A DNA stretch of 64,000 nt, from NCBI RefSeq assembly GCF_017654505.1, contig NC_054534.1, positions 13,785,693 through 13,849,692 on the forward strand. The letters run 5' to 3'. Below the pieces are notes generated by a model. That model was not told the DNA's origin and did no database searches. It saw only the letters and a program-made list of their open reading frames with translations. Below, one piece after another: positions 1 to 12,567 of this stretch. The translations under genes and the position numbers were made by a program. How positions within the stretch are numbered: the first letter of the stretch is position 1; each line of letters starts with the position of its first letter. The DNA comes from Polyodon spathula (lineage: Eukaryota; Chordata; Actinopteri; Acipenseriformes; Polyodontidae).

Positions 1-2589
1 TGCTGCACATAAAAATGAACCCCGCCCTCTTTTTGTTGTTAATACTTTTACAAAAGCAAAGAAAGCAAGCTAATACAAAAACAACAAAGCAATCTAATTC
101 TGGATTGGAGCCTTCAGTGACAGTGCATGTCATCTTGAATTTCCAGTCTTAAACCTTAGGCAGAGAAACAAACCTTTAATGTGTAATGTCTGACCCATCT
201 GAGCAGCACATACTAGTCAAAGCAAGAACAACTACAGCCTGCCAGAAACTGCCACTCTAAAAAGTCTATGTACTGTTCTGATGTAGAACTAAAAGATGAA
301 CAGAACAGACTTTTGTGATGGGATTTTGTCCCTTATCCAGTAAATTGAGGCTCCTTAAGAATCACCATAATAACCATCAGGATTCATTAGATCATCGTCA
401 GTGCAGGAACCAGTGGGTACAACCTGTGTAACACAAGACACTGACATGGAACGGAGACAAGGTGGGGATGAGAATGATGGGGGGGAGGGCAATATGTCCA
501 TGTGTAATCTAGGGCAGGCTTAACACCTGTTATGAGGACTCACAAATCCTGCTGGGTTAGAAAAAACAAATTTCCACAGGGACTAGAGACACTGACAGTC
601 TACTGGGGAGGAGACAGGCACTGCCTGAAGATCTAGCTCACGGAGAGAAAAACAGAGAGAGGAGACAGACAGGCAGAGGCAGACAGGGAAGTCAAGAGAA
701 CAACAAATAAATACAGACACAGAAGAGACAAGAAAAACATACAAGAGGTCACACAGACCTTCATGTCAATATCCCGTAAAGCTATATCTGAACCTTGAAC
801 ATCTAAAAATGTATTAAACATCCACACAGCAAACTCCTCATTGGTTTAGCCTGTTTTTTTTTTCTCCGTTTCTGTAGGAGTGAACTATGAATTTTGCAAT
901 TTCTTCAGTCACACTGGCCCAATACATTTCTAGGGCAACCCCCCCAAAAAAACATGTTATTTGTTTAAAAATACAAGCCCTATAAAAATCAGAAGCAATC
1001 ATCAAACATGAACCAAAAACATAGTGTTTAAGAACATAACTCAAGGCCTGTCCACTCCTGGATTATTTTAATTGCTGCCTGGCATTATCAAAAGGAAGCC
1101 CTTTGTATGAAAACTAAGACATCCTGCTGAGAGCGCACAGGCTTCCCAGATCCATGTGCCTCCCTTCTGCAGAGACAGACTGCAACCCCGGCAAACCAAA
1201 ATGAATCATCTCGCAATTAACTATATTTAATGTTATTTCATGCACACTGCAGAGATGACACTTTAATGAATGGAAATTACAGTGTGTTAAGATGCAGTGT
1301 CAACCTGCTGAGGCCAAAATTAGGTTTATTCAAAAATATATATCCAATTAGAAGAATTTAATGGAATTCCATTGCAAGCTGTAGACTTTAATAAAAAGAA
1401 GAAAAAAAAAACCTGTTCCCTACCGTGAGCAGGTGTGGATAAATATGCCTTTCCATCTTGCTGTATATCATCGGTTTTAAAGCAACAGACATCAACAAAG
1501 CTGGTACTGTATCTCTAGTCTTAGGTCTTTAAAAAAAATATTCTAATTTTTTACAATCATTTTGACAGAAATAAGCCAATTAGTACAGTAGCCTTAGCAG
1601 GAAAGCTATTATTCAGAAAAATAAAGCATGACTGCCTTGAAAGACACAAGTAGAACGGGTACAGGCACAACACATGGAATAACGTGTGTAACTGAACCAT
1701 TTGGTTCTTTTAATTATTAGATGTTATGCACCAACTTTTCCTATTATATGAAAACAAAAATGTAATAGACTGTTCTTCAACATTTGGGGTGTTAGGATCA
1801 ATTGACTGAATACTGCCTAAACAGTCAAACCTTGGATGGTAAGTAGTGGAAAATATTCATGTTTAATGCTATCTTATCTATGCTAGTACTATAAAGGGCA
1901 AGGTTGAGAACTTTTGGTCAACACTATTCATCACGTGAAAAGGAATAGTGTCTTACAACACTTTGGAGCAATACTTCCCCTCTTGAAAAAACCCACAAAC
2001 CGGGAAATAATGGATTAGTGATCCGTTTTAAAAACACCTGTGAGGAAGCTTCTCTATCAGCATTGCAAGAAAATCAAATTAAAAAATGACGGAGGGCTGA
2101 ATTTAAAAAAAAAAAAAGTTGTTTAATGCATCCTCTTCTCTAGCGTCCTTCTAGATTAAAACCAAGACAGAGTATCCCACACTTGCACCCTGGCTCTGAA
2201 AACCTTACTGCCGTTTCCTTCTAGGTTTCTCAGCAATGCTGTCAAAACCAAACTGTGGCATAGATTGGACGTACGGCACTTTGCACATCTCTCTGCGACG
2301 AAGCTAAGATGACTTGCTTGTATCAGCAAAACAACCTCAAGGCTCCCACTCACACCCTGTGACTAAGTTCATATATAGTCCAAACTGAATTTAAGTTAGC
2401 ATTTTTAAAGGTAAACAGCACAAAGAAGGTGTAAGGAAGCATACATACGGGTTGAAAAACACCTGTTGATACAATAGGACTACACAGTTAAACTGCTTTG
2501 AAGGGATACGTGACCTTTCCACAGTGACCTATGACTGTACTCCTTCAGCAAAGATGTTGGCGAAAATCTGACACAAATTCTGTACCCAG

Positions 2590-2995
2590 GTGTGACAGGA
2601 TGTCGTGTGTGGTGACGTCAGACCAGAAATGAACACAGCACTGTATGTGAACTGCATGGTTTATTTAATCAGACAGAAAATAAAAGGATGTAATAAAAAC
2701 ACTGAATAAACAAAACAGCGCGGCGGCCAAACAAACAGATAGACAGACAAACAAACAGTGGACGAACAGAAAACAAGCACCGTGGTGCTTCTCCAGCACT
2801 TAGTAGCAATTGCTTATTTTATCTCCTCTCTCTCTCACCCATTCTCCACGCACAAACACACAACCCCGTGTGAGTGAAAACATGCTGCTTTTACGCAGCT
2901 GTACCGAGACTCGATTGCTAATCAATCATTCAATTGGAGTCTCGGTACAACTGCACGTGAATTAATTTAGTGCAATTTCCCATGCTCACATATTA
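2590..2995 (-). repeat. LTR-like unit (possible solo LTR) with internal hairpin
   Basis: Read on the minus strand, the unit runs from TGTAATATGTGAGC to CATCCTGTCACA, so it has TG...CA ends. Inside, in order, are a hairpin (2896-2953), a TATA-like AGATAAAATAAG, a T/G-rich stretch of GTTTGTCTGTC-type words and a poly(A) signal-like AATAAA. That is the U3-R-U5 order of an LTR. A second, diverged copy lies at 59300-59810. I did not find a convincing target duplication, and no gag-pol body is present, so 'solo LTR' is inferred; it could be the tail of another retroelement. Confidence 0.45.
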
Positions 2996-4548
2996 CACTT
3001 TACCTGCACATGAAGTGCTGTGCAATCCTCATGTCTAAATACAAATACACATTTTAAATCACTTGTGTTACACAGATCCATTTCTATCCTGTGCACCAAT
3101 GACTATACACCAACATTAGCATGTTACACGCAACATAAAAACATAAATATGCACAGGGGCGGGCACACTGCTACACCAGGTCAAAGTCCCTTCGAAAGAT
3201 GCAGGTTTTCCATTGTAGATACCAACCAAAAAAAAGGTCTTGTGAAATGTTAGTAGTCCTGATGACCACATTTGTAACGGTTCTTTTTAATATCTCTTCC
3301 CCAGAAGCTGAATTACAGGACCTGGACGAGAAATCGGGCATCCCACATAAAACAAAACATTTCCTTTTCTTTCAAGCTTTGTTTTACAAACTATATTATT
3401 TCCAGATGATACTTCACTGCCAGGGGGATCACGAAGTAGGATGCTTAAAGTGACAGCTGTTTTCGATTTAACTTGTAAATCAAACTAGGGCTGGGGGGTG
3501 GTTCTGAGCACTGTACTTCAGTAAACACCCTCAAGACCTGCTCCCTAATGGTTAAAACACACACACACACCCACAAATATAGACTCACATTTTATACATT
3601 ACATTAACAAAAACAAAAACGCTAACAAACACAGTTAATACGTCAATTGCACCTCATACAAAAATGGCCATGTATATTTTCAACAGGACAAAGCATTCCC
3701 AATGTAGTCTTTAAAAACTTGGTCAACAAAGAGCACTATTCACAAAACCTTAAGGACTGTTTTTTATTTATTTTTTTAAAACACATTTTACGCAGATATA
3801 TTATGCAGTTCATGAAACCTTTTTAGACAAACAGACTTCATGTTCCCAACCAGAATTTATACATGCTGCAAGTAGTTTTCCATGACCTAGATTATGATGG
3901 AGGAACGGTCATCCCACCTTCCACCACAACTGAATGAGTGTGATATACGAATGTACAGATGGACTGCCTACACTATATCCAGGTTACTTGTAAGAAGCAG
4001 AACGCATTTTATCATTTGGAGTGATACCTTTTCTTTTTGTAGAGGCTTTAATAGAACAGAGACCTGGGAAAGCATTAGTTTATCACAGTAGGTAGTAAAA
4101 CTTTATCTCAGGAAGGAAGGGTCAGTGCAAATTAAATTGCATGGCGGAAGGGTGACAATGCACTAACGTTCATGCTGGGCGACCAGAACTTTTAATCTTG
4201 GCTACAGGCTTAGTCCCTCCAAAAAAAGTTTAAAATAGGTGCCAATAGGAGAGGACCATGAGTCAAACTCTTTTCTTTTTGAGATTCCGAATCCCTTCCT
4301 GGATGACCTCAATCTAAATGCTGTCCATTAACAGGCCTAAATCACTGTACTGCATCTTTGTACATTCAGCAAAAAGCATGCACTTATCCAATTAAAAAAA
4401 GGCTTTGAAATCGGAGTGCATCTGTGCCCTTTCAGCTTAAACATGCTTGCCAAATATTTCTTTTGCATGTTTTAACATTTATAGATTTAGAAAAAAAGAA
4501 AGAAGCAGAAGCAATATTATGTGTATTACTTTAGCTTGATAGATCAGG

Positions 4549-4600
4549 GGTTCTAAACATTTTTTGCCCCACTTCAGCATTAGGAATTAATATTAAAATG
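4549..4600 (+). repeat. hAT-type terminal repeat fragment
   Basis: CAGGGGTTCTAAACATTTTTTGCCCC resembles the common hAT (Charlie-like) terminus CAGGGGTTCTCAAACTTTTT. No partner end was located. Confidence 0.3.
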
Positions 4601-4741
4601 AGAAAAAAAAAACAAAAAAAAAACAATACATCAGTGAAATGTGAACTCACAATCAAATTTTAGGATTAAGTCTATTTAATGTATTAAAACATATTTAGCT
4701 GGATTTACGAATATGTTTGCTCATATGAAATAAAAGCAGTA

Positions 4742-4742
<1 letters not shown>

Positions 4743-4795
<53 letters not shown>
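4743..4795. repeat. (GT)n(AT)n microsatellite
   Basis: Short GT tract passing into an AT tract; polymorphic length expected. Intronic. Confidence 0.97.
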
Positions 4796-4800
<5 letters not shown>

Positions 4801-6066
4801 CATTTTAAAGACATGCCACAATAAAAACAAAACAGAGAAGTTTAACTATGTTCTATTATTTATCAATGAAGAGGTTTTGCACATTCATTGACACCTGTAA
4901 TGAGCAGTGCAGACAGCTTGCCAGAAGGTGGCCTCCAGGCATTATTTTTTATTAGACTGGGGACAGCCCAGTAACACACCCAAGGTATTATCATGTCATT
5001 AGGATCATGAACAAAACAATACAGATTCAGAGAAGACAGCCACAACATTTTTTTTTTTTTTTTTTAAGTTGGATCATCATTAATTCAAATGTCAGTTCCA
5101 AGCACATACTGTAACCAGACATTCCCTTCAACTATAATTGTTGAGTGTGCCTGCTCTTTCGCACAGTTATTGCAGTGCATTAGCATATTCCTGGGCTCAA
5201 GTTAAGGAAAAACAGAATGAGATAGTTACTTGTTAAAAAATTAATTCACAGGACTTGGACTAAGAAAAAAAAACAAACAATATTTTTAGGATCAGTTTCC
5301 TCTCAGCTCACCAAGTGAGATGGGTGTTGGATCAACTCAAAGAGTAGCCTATGGTTCATAAAGCTAAATAAACTAATGTCATCATTAGTGCACCATCATT
5401 GCTCACATATTTTGGACTTTAAAAGAAACACACACCATAGCAAAAAATTGTGTTTGAAAGCAACACAATGGCAGCTATTTCAGACCTTTCATTTATTTGC
5501 CATGGGTAACCACTTCACTACTTGCGGTTAAATTCAACTGCAACATGAATATATTCTAACATTCAAACAAGACCCTGAAATGATGACGGGCATAAGTTTA
5601 ACTTCTTGTCCTGCATCACTGAAAAAATACTAAAATACCCAGCTTGCATTTGGACCCTCCAACATCCTAACTCCTTCTTATTAAGAAGCAGGTGCTGCTC
5701 CTAGTGGTTGTCAGTCATTGAGGCCCTTCACACCAGATGGATTACATATCCTATTTGATCCTGTATTATAACAGTTATGCAATTGGCCTCAAGCTGACCA
5801 TAGTCACAAGAAGAAGCCATTGGAAAGTTAGGAATGCCTGATTTCAGACTACGTGTTTTAAAATCCAAATGGCTGCTGTTCCTTTCCTATCTTTGCTTAG
5901 CTGAGATCGTAGCGGTAAAGAATGACATCATTACCATGGTGAGCTGCCAGCCGATTTAACCAAGTAATTGTTGGAAAAACCAACAGATGTTGCTGTGTAA
6001 GGCTATGTTTGCACAGTCCTCACAATTCAACACAAGCACCAACATAGCAATGAGAGGGCTGTAGTG

Positions 6067-6110
6067 CAGGGGTTCTCAAACTGTTCCTCATAGTGCCTGC
6101 CCGTCACCTC
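6067..6110 (+). repeat. hAT-type terminal repeat fragment
   Basis: GCAGGGGTTCTCAAACTG is a near-perfect hAT (Charlie-like) end. It has the same orientation as the fragment at 4549, so the two are not the ends of one element. Confidence 0.35.
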
Positions 6111-6656
6111 GTTTGATTTCAGTACAGAGGAGTTCAGACAATGAGCAGGAAGCAGATTTATTTATTTATTTATTTAATTTCTGCATGGCTTATTATTTAT
6201 TGCCTTGATACAACAAGGAAAAAAGATCGCTTCATCTGTGCCCAAGCACTGAAATTAGAGTGGTTGTGTGCCATTTAAGCATTTTCATAAGACATCGGTA
6301 AATATTATTTAATTCCTTAAAGTTAATTCTTAAGTCAAGGATCTGCCTATAGAAAAAAGTACCAGAGGATTTGCTGTGCACGATTATATGATCACTAACC
6401 CACACGTTAGATACCAGTTTTACAGCAGCTAAGGAATGCAATACGGTTCTGTACAAATAAGGTACAATGAAAATACAATGTGTTTGAAGTAACCTGTGTA
6501 TCCTGTATCAATTGTTATTTATAACTCTAAGCTCATGCATGGTGATAGAATCCATTGATCATAAATATTGTCATATAGCTGACAGTAGATGTCACTACCG
6601 TCTGTAGTGATGATTGTATATAGTTTTGTGACGATGTTAAAAAAAAAAAAAAAAAG

Positions 6657-6783
<127 letters not shown>

Positions 6784-6829
6784 GAAGAGTGAAAAGGGAG
6801 GCGTTTGAAGACTGAAAAGTTTCGTTTGC

Positions 6830-7575
6830 GTGGCAAAAATCCTTGCACCGGCCCTGCGCACGTGGCAACGTACAGGGATGCTCACCTGTACAAGCCACTG
6901 GCAAAACCACTCGGTCAGTATCACACACGAGACTGAGGGAAGCCTGCTTTTTAGAATGATACTAACAACCTTCGTAATGGTGATGCTAAAAGCTGTCACC
7001 AAAATGGCATCAAGATACTGTGGATGAGATTACAATCAACCACAACCGAAGTGACGCAGAAACAAATATCAAACGTCTCTTATTTTAGCTAAAAGCCAAA
7101 AACGAGAAATAAAATAATTCCAGGTGGAGCAATGCAGCCTGGGGGAGAGCACAAAGTCAGCCGACTTATGTTGCTGGATCCCTGGGAAGCAGTGACCCAA
7201 GCCCCTGGCTTCACATGGGGCACAAGACTGCAGTGGGATGTAACAGGTAACAGGCTGTAGTGCACAATATATGCGTAATTAGTGAAACTATTACAACGCT
7301 ACTGTAATATCGCATACATTTTTGTGAAACACAATACTTTGCAAAAAATTATACACAGTCAGAAGCAACAAGTACTTATCTGAACCAGGTTCTCTGATCA
7401 GGTCAGTCTTGAAAGGAAAAACAGCGCTGAGATCTGTGAGTGCAGTCCTTTTGTGCCCTCGGGGGCGGGGCATGACTGCGTCACATGCGCGCAGAGCAGC
7501 TTTGGTATACAATATTCAGGTTTCGGGTTTTTAGGAGGCAAGTACCCATACAGTAATGGTTACATTTCATACTTG
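6830..7575 (-). mobile_element. DIRS-like retrotransposon, 5' fragment with terminal repeat
   Basis: Two parts. 6840-7080 matches, by eye, the gag leader of the DIRS copies at 19480-19670 and 61860-62075: shared words include ACAGGGATGC, CAC after CTG/TAC, CCACTGGCAAAACCACTC, and GGGAAGCCTGCT. 7140-7575 is the terminal repeat, also present at 23320-23775 in the same orientation and inverted at 59035-59240. Orientation follows the other copies (minus strand), so this is the upstream end. All protein-coding DIRS sequence is missing; the break lies beside the CA microsatellite. Confidence 0.75.
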
Positions 7576-9312
7576 AAAGGAAACCAGGTCTAATCTCTTA
7601 TCTTTAGGGTGGTGTCTAGTACAATGGAAAGCAACTGATCTTTTACTGTCGTTTTTTGTTTTTTATTTTCTGTCACTAGTAATTTCACACCAGAAGCAGT
7701 GCACATTTTGTGTGTGTAAATGAACCAAAGGGATCCCAGTACTTTTGCCCCTTTGGTAGTGAGTTATCGAATAGGGCATATGACCTGAAGGATGGTTTAT
7801 TCACCATGAATTATGAATAATCCAACATTGACAAGTTTAAGTTATATCTAACACTGTGTCATTTGGTGATATTTAGAAGAAATATTTTTTTTTTTTGACT
7901 TGTTACAACCTCATACCTCAAAGTAATAGTTTATAAAAATACAAAATAAACATCATCTACTTTTAAGTTATGACAAAAACCTCCACGAAGGCCTCTAATG
8001 CACCCATGTTGAATTAGCGTTCCCAAAATACAAGCAATTTTTGGCCATGGACACACTAGGGAGATACTGAAGTATGGAACAGGAATTAGAGGAACAGTAG
8101 TTTTGTTATTTATCACAGGTGTTTTAATATGTGAAAAGTAAGCATAGCACTTTAGCATGGCATAGCAGCATATGTATCAACTTGTAACCATGTCAAGTAA
8201 AATCCTTCCTGCTGCCATGTCCATATGCACAATCAATGGGATTTCTCATTCCAATTTTGTCCTTCTTGTATGCTGCCAGTTGTATATTCATATAAAATGT
8301 AAATCAATGGGCTGGAACCCCCATAACTCCTGACACTACCTTCTGTTAAATCTAAATGGAACACTGAGGCCTATGCCTTTTATTGTCAGTAGCGCTTCTT
8401 CTAAACTCTACAGTGTTCTTTTTCAGTTCCACAGGTGATGTCACCAAGCACAGCAGAGACATGGCAACCCATCACAATAATGACAGAAGGCTGTGTCTAA
8501 AATACAGTGCCAAGGACATTGACGATATCAGTGGGGTTGTGAAAAGCACTGGGGGGCTGAGCATGGGCAGAGAGACCTATTTGGAAGTCTGAAGTGAAGG
8601 TATTCTCCTTCAGAGTAAAACTCACTGACAGCTGTCAAGCCCCTAGTGAAACAGCTCTCCAAAATCTATCCTTTCTATGCAGTAAATTCATGTTTAATAA
8701 TCAGCACACTGAGTAACACACAATGTTCCTCACATTCACGCTAAACCAGCAGTCTGTTAAAGGAGGACACCAATGTGAATCCCTAACTTGACAGAAAGCT
8801 TTTATCATCCTCTGGATGCTGCGCACTGTGTGCTGAATGTGCCAATTTAAAGAATGTCTGCAATATCTGATGCTACTCTACCAGCACAGGCCTTTGTTTA
8901 TCAGGCATCTCATCTCTAGAATTAATTACCTTCAAGCATTAAAATTGCCTCCTCACAATACCTTTTTAAAATCATTTGAAATCTGACCAGGGTTGTACGT
9001 CCTGGAAACACTAAATACTGTATGACCAGGATCACGGAAATTGGAATTCTTTGCTTTCCCCTGTTTTTACTTCTGTATTTCTGTTTTTGTGATTGTTTTT
9101 GCTTTGTGTTAACTGTTTTTGTCGTGTTTGGATAAATTGTTTTTTTTTTTTTTTTTTGTTATTTATTTTGTTATTTCTTGCTGGGTTTTTTTCTTGCCAG
9201 GACGTTCAATTAGCAAGTAAACCAGGAATGCAAATACCTACAGAGAGATACGCACATGAGTCATCCAAACAACTGCATTAGAAAAACAAAAGCCCAAAGA
9301 TGAGTTACTCAC

Positions 9313-9418
9313 ATAATCGGGAAGCGAAGCGTTGTCGTCAGAACCAAAGGGGCCCCTCAGTGACTGAGTGGCTTGCTCCAGGACTTTGTTGTGTTTTTTA
9401 GACAACAAAGCAAACAGG
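9313..9418 (-). CDS. DYM: DYM exon F (dymeclin, last exon visible here)
   Basis: 106 bases: one base of a split Ser codon plus 35 codons. It reads [20 protein letters not shown], then [15 protein letters not shown]. The first block is essentially invariant in dymeclin. The loop after RG differs from the mammalian version and is one residue longer before LPDY. The acceptor is a long T-run ending TTTTTCAG and the donor is TAT|GTGAGT. The following exon, expected to begin near AQDLNVIEEV, was searched for by eye in bases 1-9312 and not seen, so it lies beyond the left edge. Roughly the last 160 residues of the protein are therefore outside the window. Confidence 0.97.
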
Positions 9419-12400
9419 CTGAAAAAGTAGGGTTAAGAAAAAAAAAAAAGACATTTAGTGCACAGAATGGCTTACAACACTGAAGGTAAGGACACAATGC
9501 AAACTAAACACACTGTACACGACCTGCAGTAGACTATAGCCCCCTCCCTTCTTTACAACTGAAAAAAGATTGGACGTCAAAAAAAGGAAAAGGTCGTTTA
9601 ATTATTATGTTGCTGTAGTCACCATACATTGACATTACACATGCATCAGGGGGTGCATACGGCATTGAAATGTATGTATTTTAAACAGTGAATCCTGAAT
9701 TGCCTGGACACCAAAGGGACTACAATGTGTGGCTACTTATTCATGAAGCTTCTATCATTCAACTATACTGAAAAACAAATCCATTACTGGGTTACTCTTA
9801 GAATCTCTCAACATGCAATTTATAATTTTTTGGACATTTTAATGCATGACACAATGTTGCAGATACTTGAGCTTGTAAAGATACTGCATAGGCCATGTCA
9901 TTGCCAAACCACCAACATTACAAGTACACTTTTAGATCTATAGGCGATTATTTAAGAAGGTCACAATTGTACTCCGTGAACTTTCCCCACCAGTAAAAGA
10001 TCTAATGAAATTTGCAGTTTACTGGATAATATTAATAAGAACACACATTCTCTAGACTTGTTTTGTGCACCCTCACTTTTCACATGAAGACATACAACAC
10101 CTTGTCCTTAGAACTACCTGCAATAAGCACTGCAAGTGAAGCTTTTCACAGCAGGAGATGAGCTTTAGGGGCTGTGGTTCAATCAAGCAGTCCTTTACAG
10201 AAGATTTTTCCATCTTAGATACAGCGTTTAAAAGAAACTATCTAAGAAAACGTCAACAGGAAAGAGAAGCACTGTTGTAAGGCATTTCCAGAGATGGGTG
10301 GCTAAGCTTTTTGTTTCTAAAGTAAGCAACAATACATTAAGGAACCATAATCCTGATATGTAAACATCTACTACAAAGCACATCAACATCAAAAATACTA
10401 TCAGAAGATTCTCTACTGCTGTTTTTCTTTAGTACATCATTTACCAGGCTGGCTAATGTGCTTTTCATCCACTGGACAGGATCTAAGCAGAAATAGCAAA
10501 TACAGACACAAACAAAACCCACTTATTAGGATATTAAATAAATTATATATATCTCCCTTTAGCTGTACCCCATCAGCTATGTTTATATGGTCATCCTCAT
10601 TCCACTTGTTCATAAACGCGCTGTGCCACCTACAGCAACTGCATTTTGTGAGCACGAAAATTAAATCAACAAATTTTGTTTTCCTATATTTGTGCTTCAT
10701 ATTCAGTTGGAAAGAAAAAAATGCAGAGAAGCAGGCTTTAAATAAATAAAGCTGCTGTAGCGAACACATCTGTATATATATATATTTTTTAAGCTTAGAA
10801 GCATGTTTAATATCGGATGTGCAAGTATAAAGATGTTAACCAAATTAACAATTAGGCTTTAAACAGTTTAATTAAAGCAAGGTAGGTAATTTTCTGGGAG
10901 TTTACGTTGCCATCTGTTCATATGTTCCTCATGTTTTGCTTTACATTATTTATTGAACCTTTCAGAAACGTTTAACAGATGTGGTCATTCTATTTCATTA
11001 GGCAGCATTACAATAAAATCTTAAGTCTGACGTTTAAAAATAAATCAAAATGGTGCTTCACTAACAGCCTTAATACACGTTATGCTGCTAAACCTGTGTA
11101 TCTATACCTTTTCTTCAGCTCTTTGCTGTCGAATATTCTCACGAGTCATGACATAAAATGAGACTGTGGTGTCTCATAAGTTCAGGGACAGAAGCACATT
11201 TTATCTTTTTTGCGGGTGGAAAAAGATCTTCCTCAGACACTTTGTTCAGGCTGGAAGTATCATCGCTTGGTTTAGAACCATGTTTGCAGTAGAAAAATGC
11301 AAAGGAAAAACAGCAGTCATGGTAGTCATTGACAGCAAGTAGAAGTGGCTGGAATGTTTAAGTGTGAGGCTGGGTGAGAAAGCGCAGTAGTACTTGAAAG
11401 CTGTGTAGTACAGGATGTTGAAGAAAAAAGACGGCTTACTTTGTTCACAGAAACAAAATTGCATTAACCGTTGTATACTGTAATTACAACATTTGTGGTG
11501 TAGCATAACAGGAATGATCTCAATATCGTAATATACCTAAACAGCAAAGCCGGTATAGCATCCCACCCCTACAAGAGCTGAAGTATTTAGTTAAAATTAC
11601 AAAGGTCACCTCTTTCTGAGAACCTGGTAAAGTCAATTTCTTCCTGGGAATGATAATCAATCTGTAGCCAGGGTATAACAGGCATACCTATTTGTAACTC
11701 ACTGACAAGGCTTGAATCAATACGTATAAGACAACAGTACCTTCACATACACACTAACAAAGTTAGGTGTATGTTTATGAAGTGAAATCTTTACACAGAA
11801 TTTCCATGTAATTTTCTCACACACAGATTCTAAGATTCTCGTATAGCCTCTGGATACACAATGGTGTCAGATGGTATTGATAGATCAAGGCTGTAGGCAG
11901 AATTGATAGCTGATGCTTCAAGTTACAGTTGGTTCTTAAGCTTCTGACATTTCATTCTGCTTGATCAAGGAAGTAATAAACATCACCGATCAATACTGAC
12001 TTCAACTGTAATCTAATAATACCACCTTCAATCACCTTTGTGTTGACAACTGACCACCATATAAGTCTAGCAGGGAGTCATTTACAAAGCACACAGACAT
12101 TTGCCAATTCTTTGATGACATGTTTAAATAATAACAGAAAGCTACCCACATTCCCATGCTTTAAAAGAGTGACTACTCACAACACACACAAAGAAAAGTA
12201 GGCTCCATTCATTTGGTTTCAGGAACATCCAAACTACTGTTTGATAACTCACATAATGATATTCCACTTGTATAAAGGGAAAGGAATACAACCAAGAAAT
12301 GTACACGATTTGGAAAGAAAAATGGCTTTATTCAAACACAGGCCTCCAGTGGTGTCAGTCATGAGAAGCAAGTAGGCAAGCTAGTTAACTTTTTGTTTCA

Positions 12401-12483
12401 GAGACAATGTAATTCTCTCTTTTAAAATGACAGGATAATTAAAATAATTGGCCAAAAGTGAAATCCTACCATACATTTTAAAG

Positions 12484-12485
<2 letters not shown>

Positions 12486-12542
<57 letters not shown>

Positions 12543-12567
12543 TATAATAATAATAATAATAATAATT
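12486..12567. repeat. (AAT)n microsatellite
   Basis: Uninterrupted AAT/TAA repeats broken once by TATAATAATA near 12541. Confidence 0.98.
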
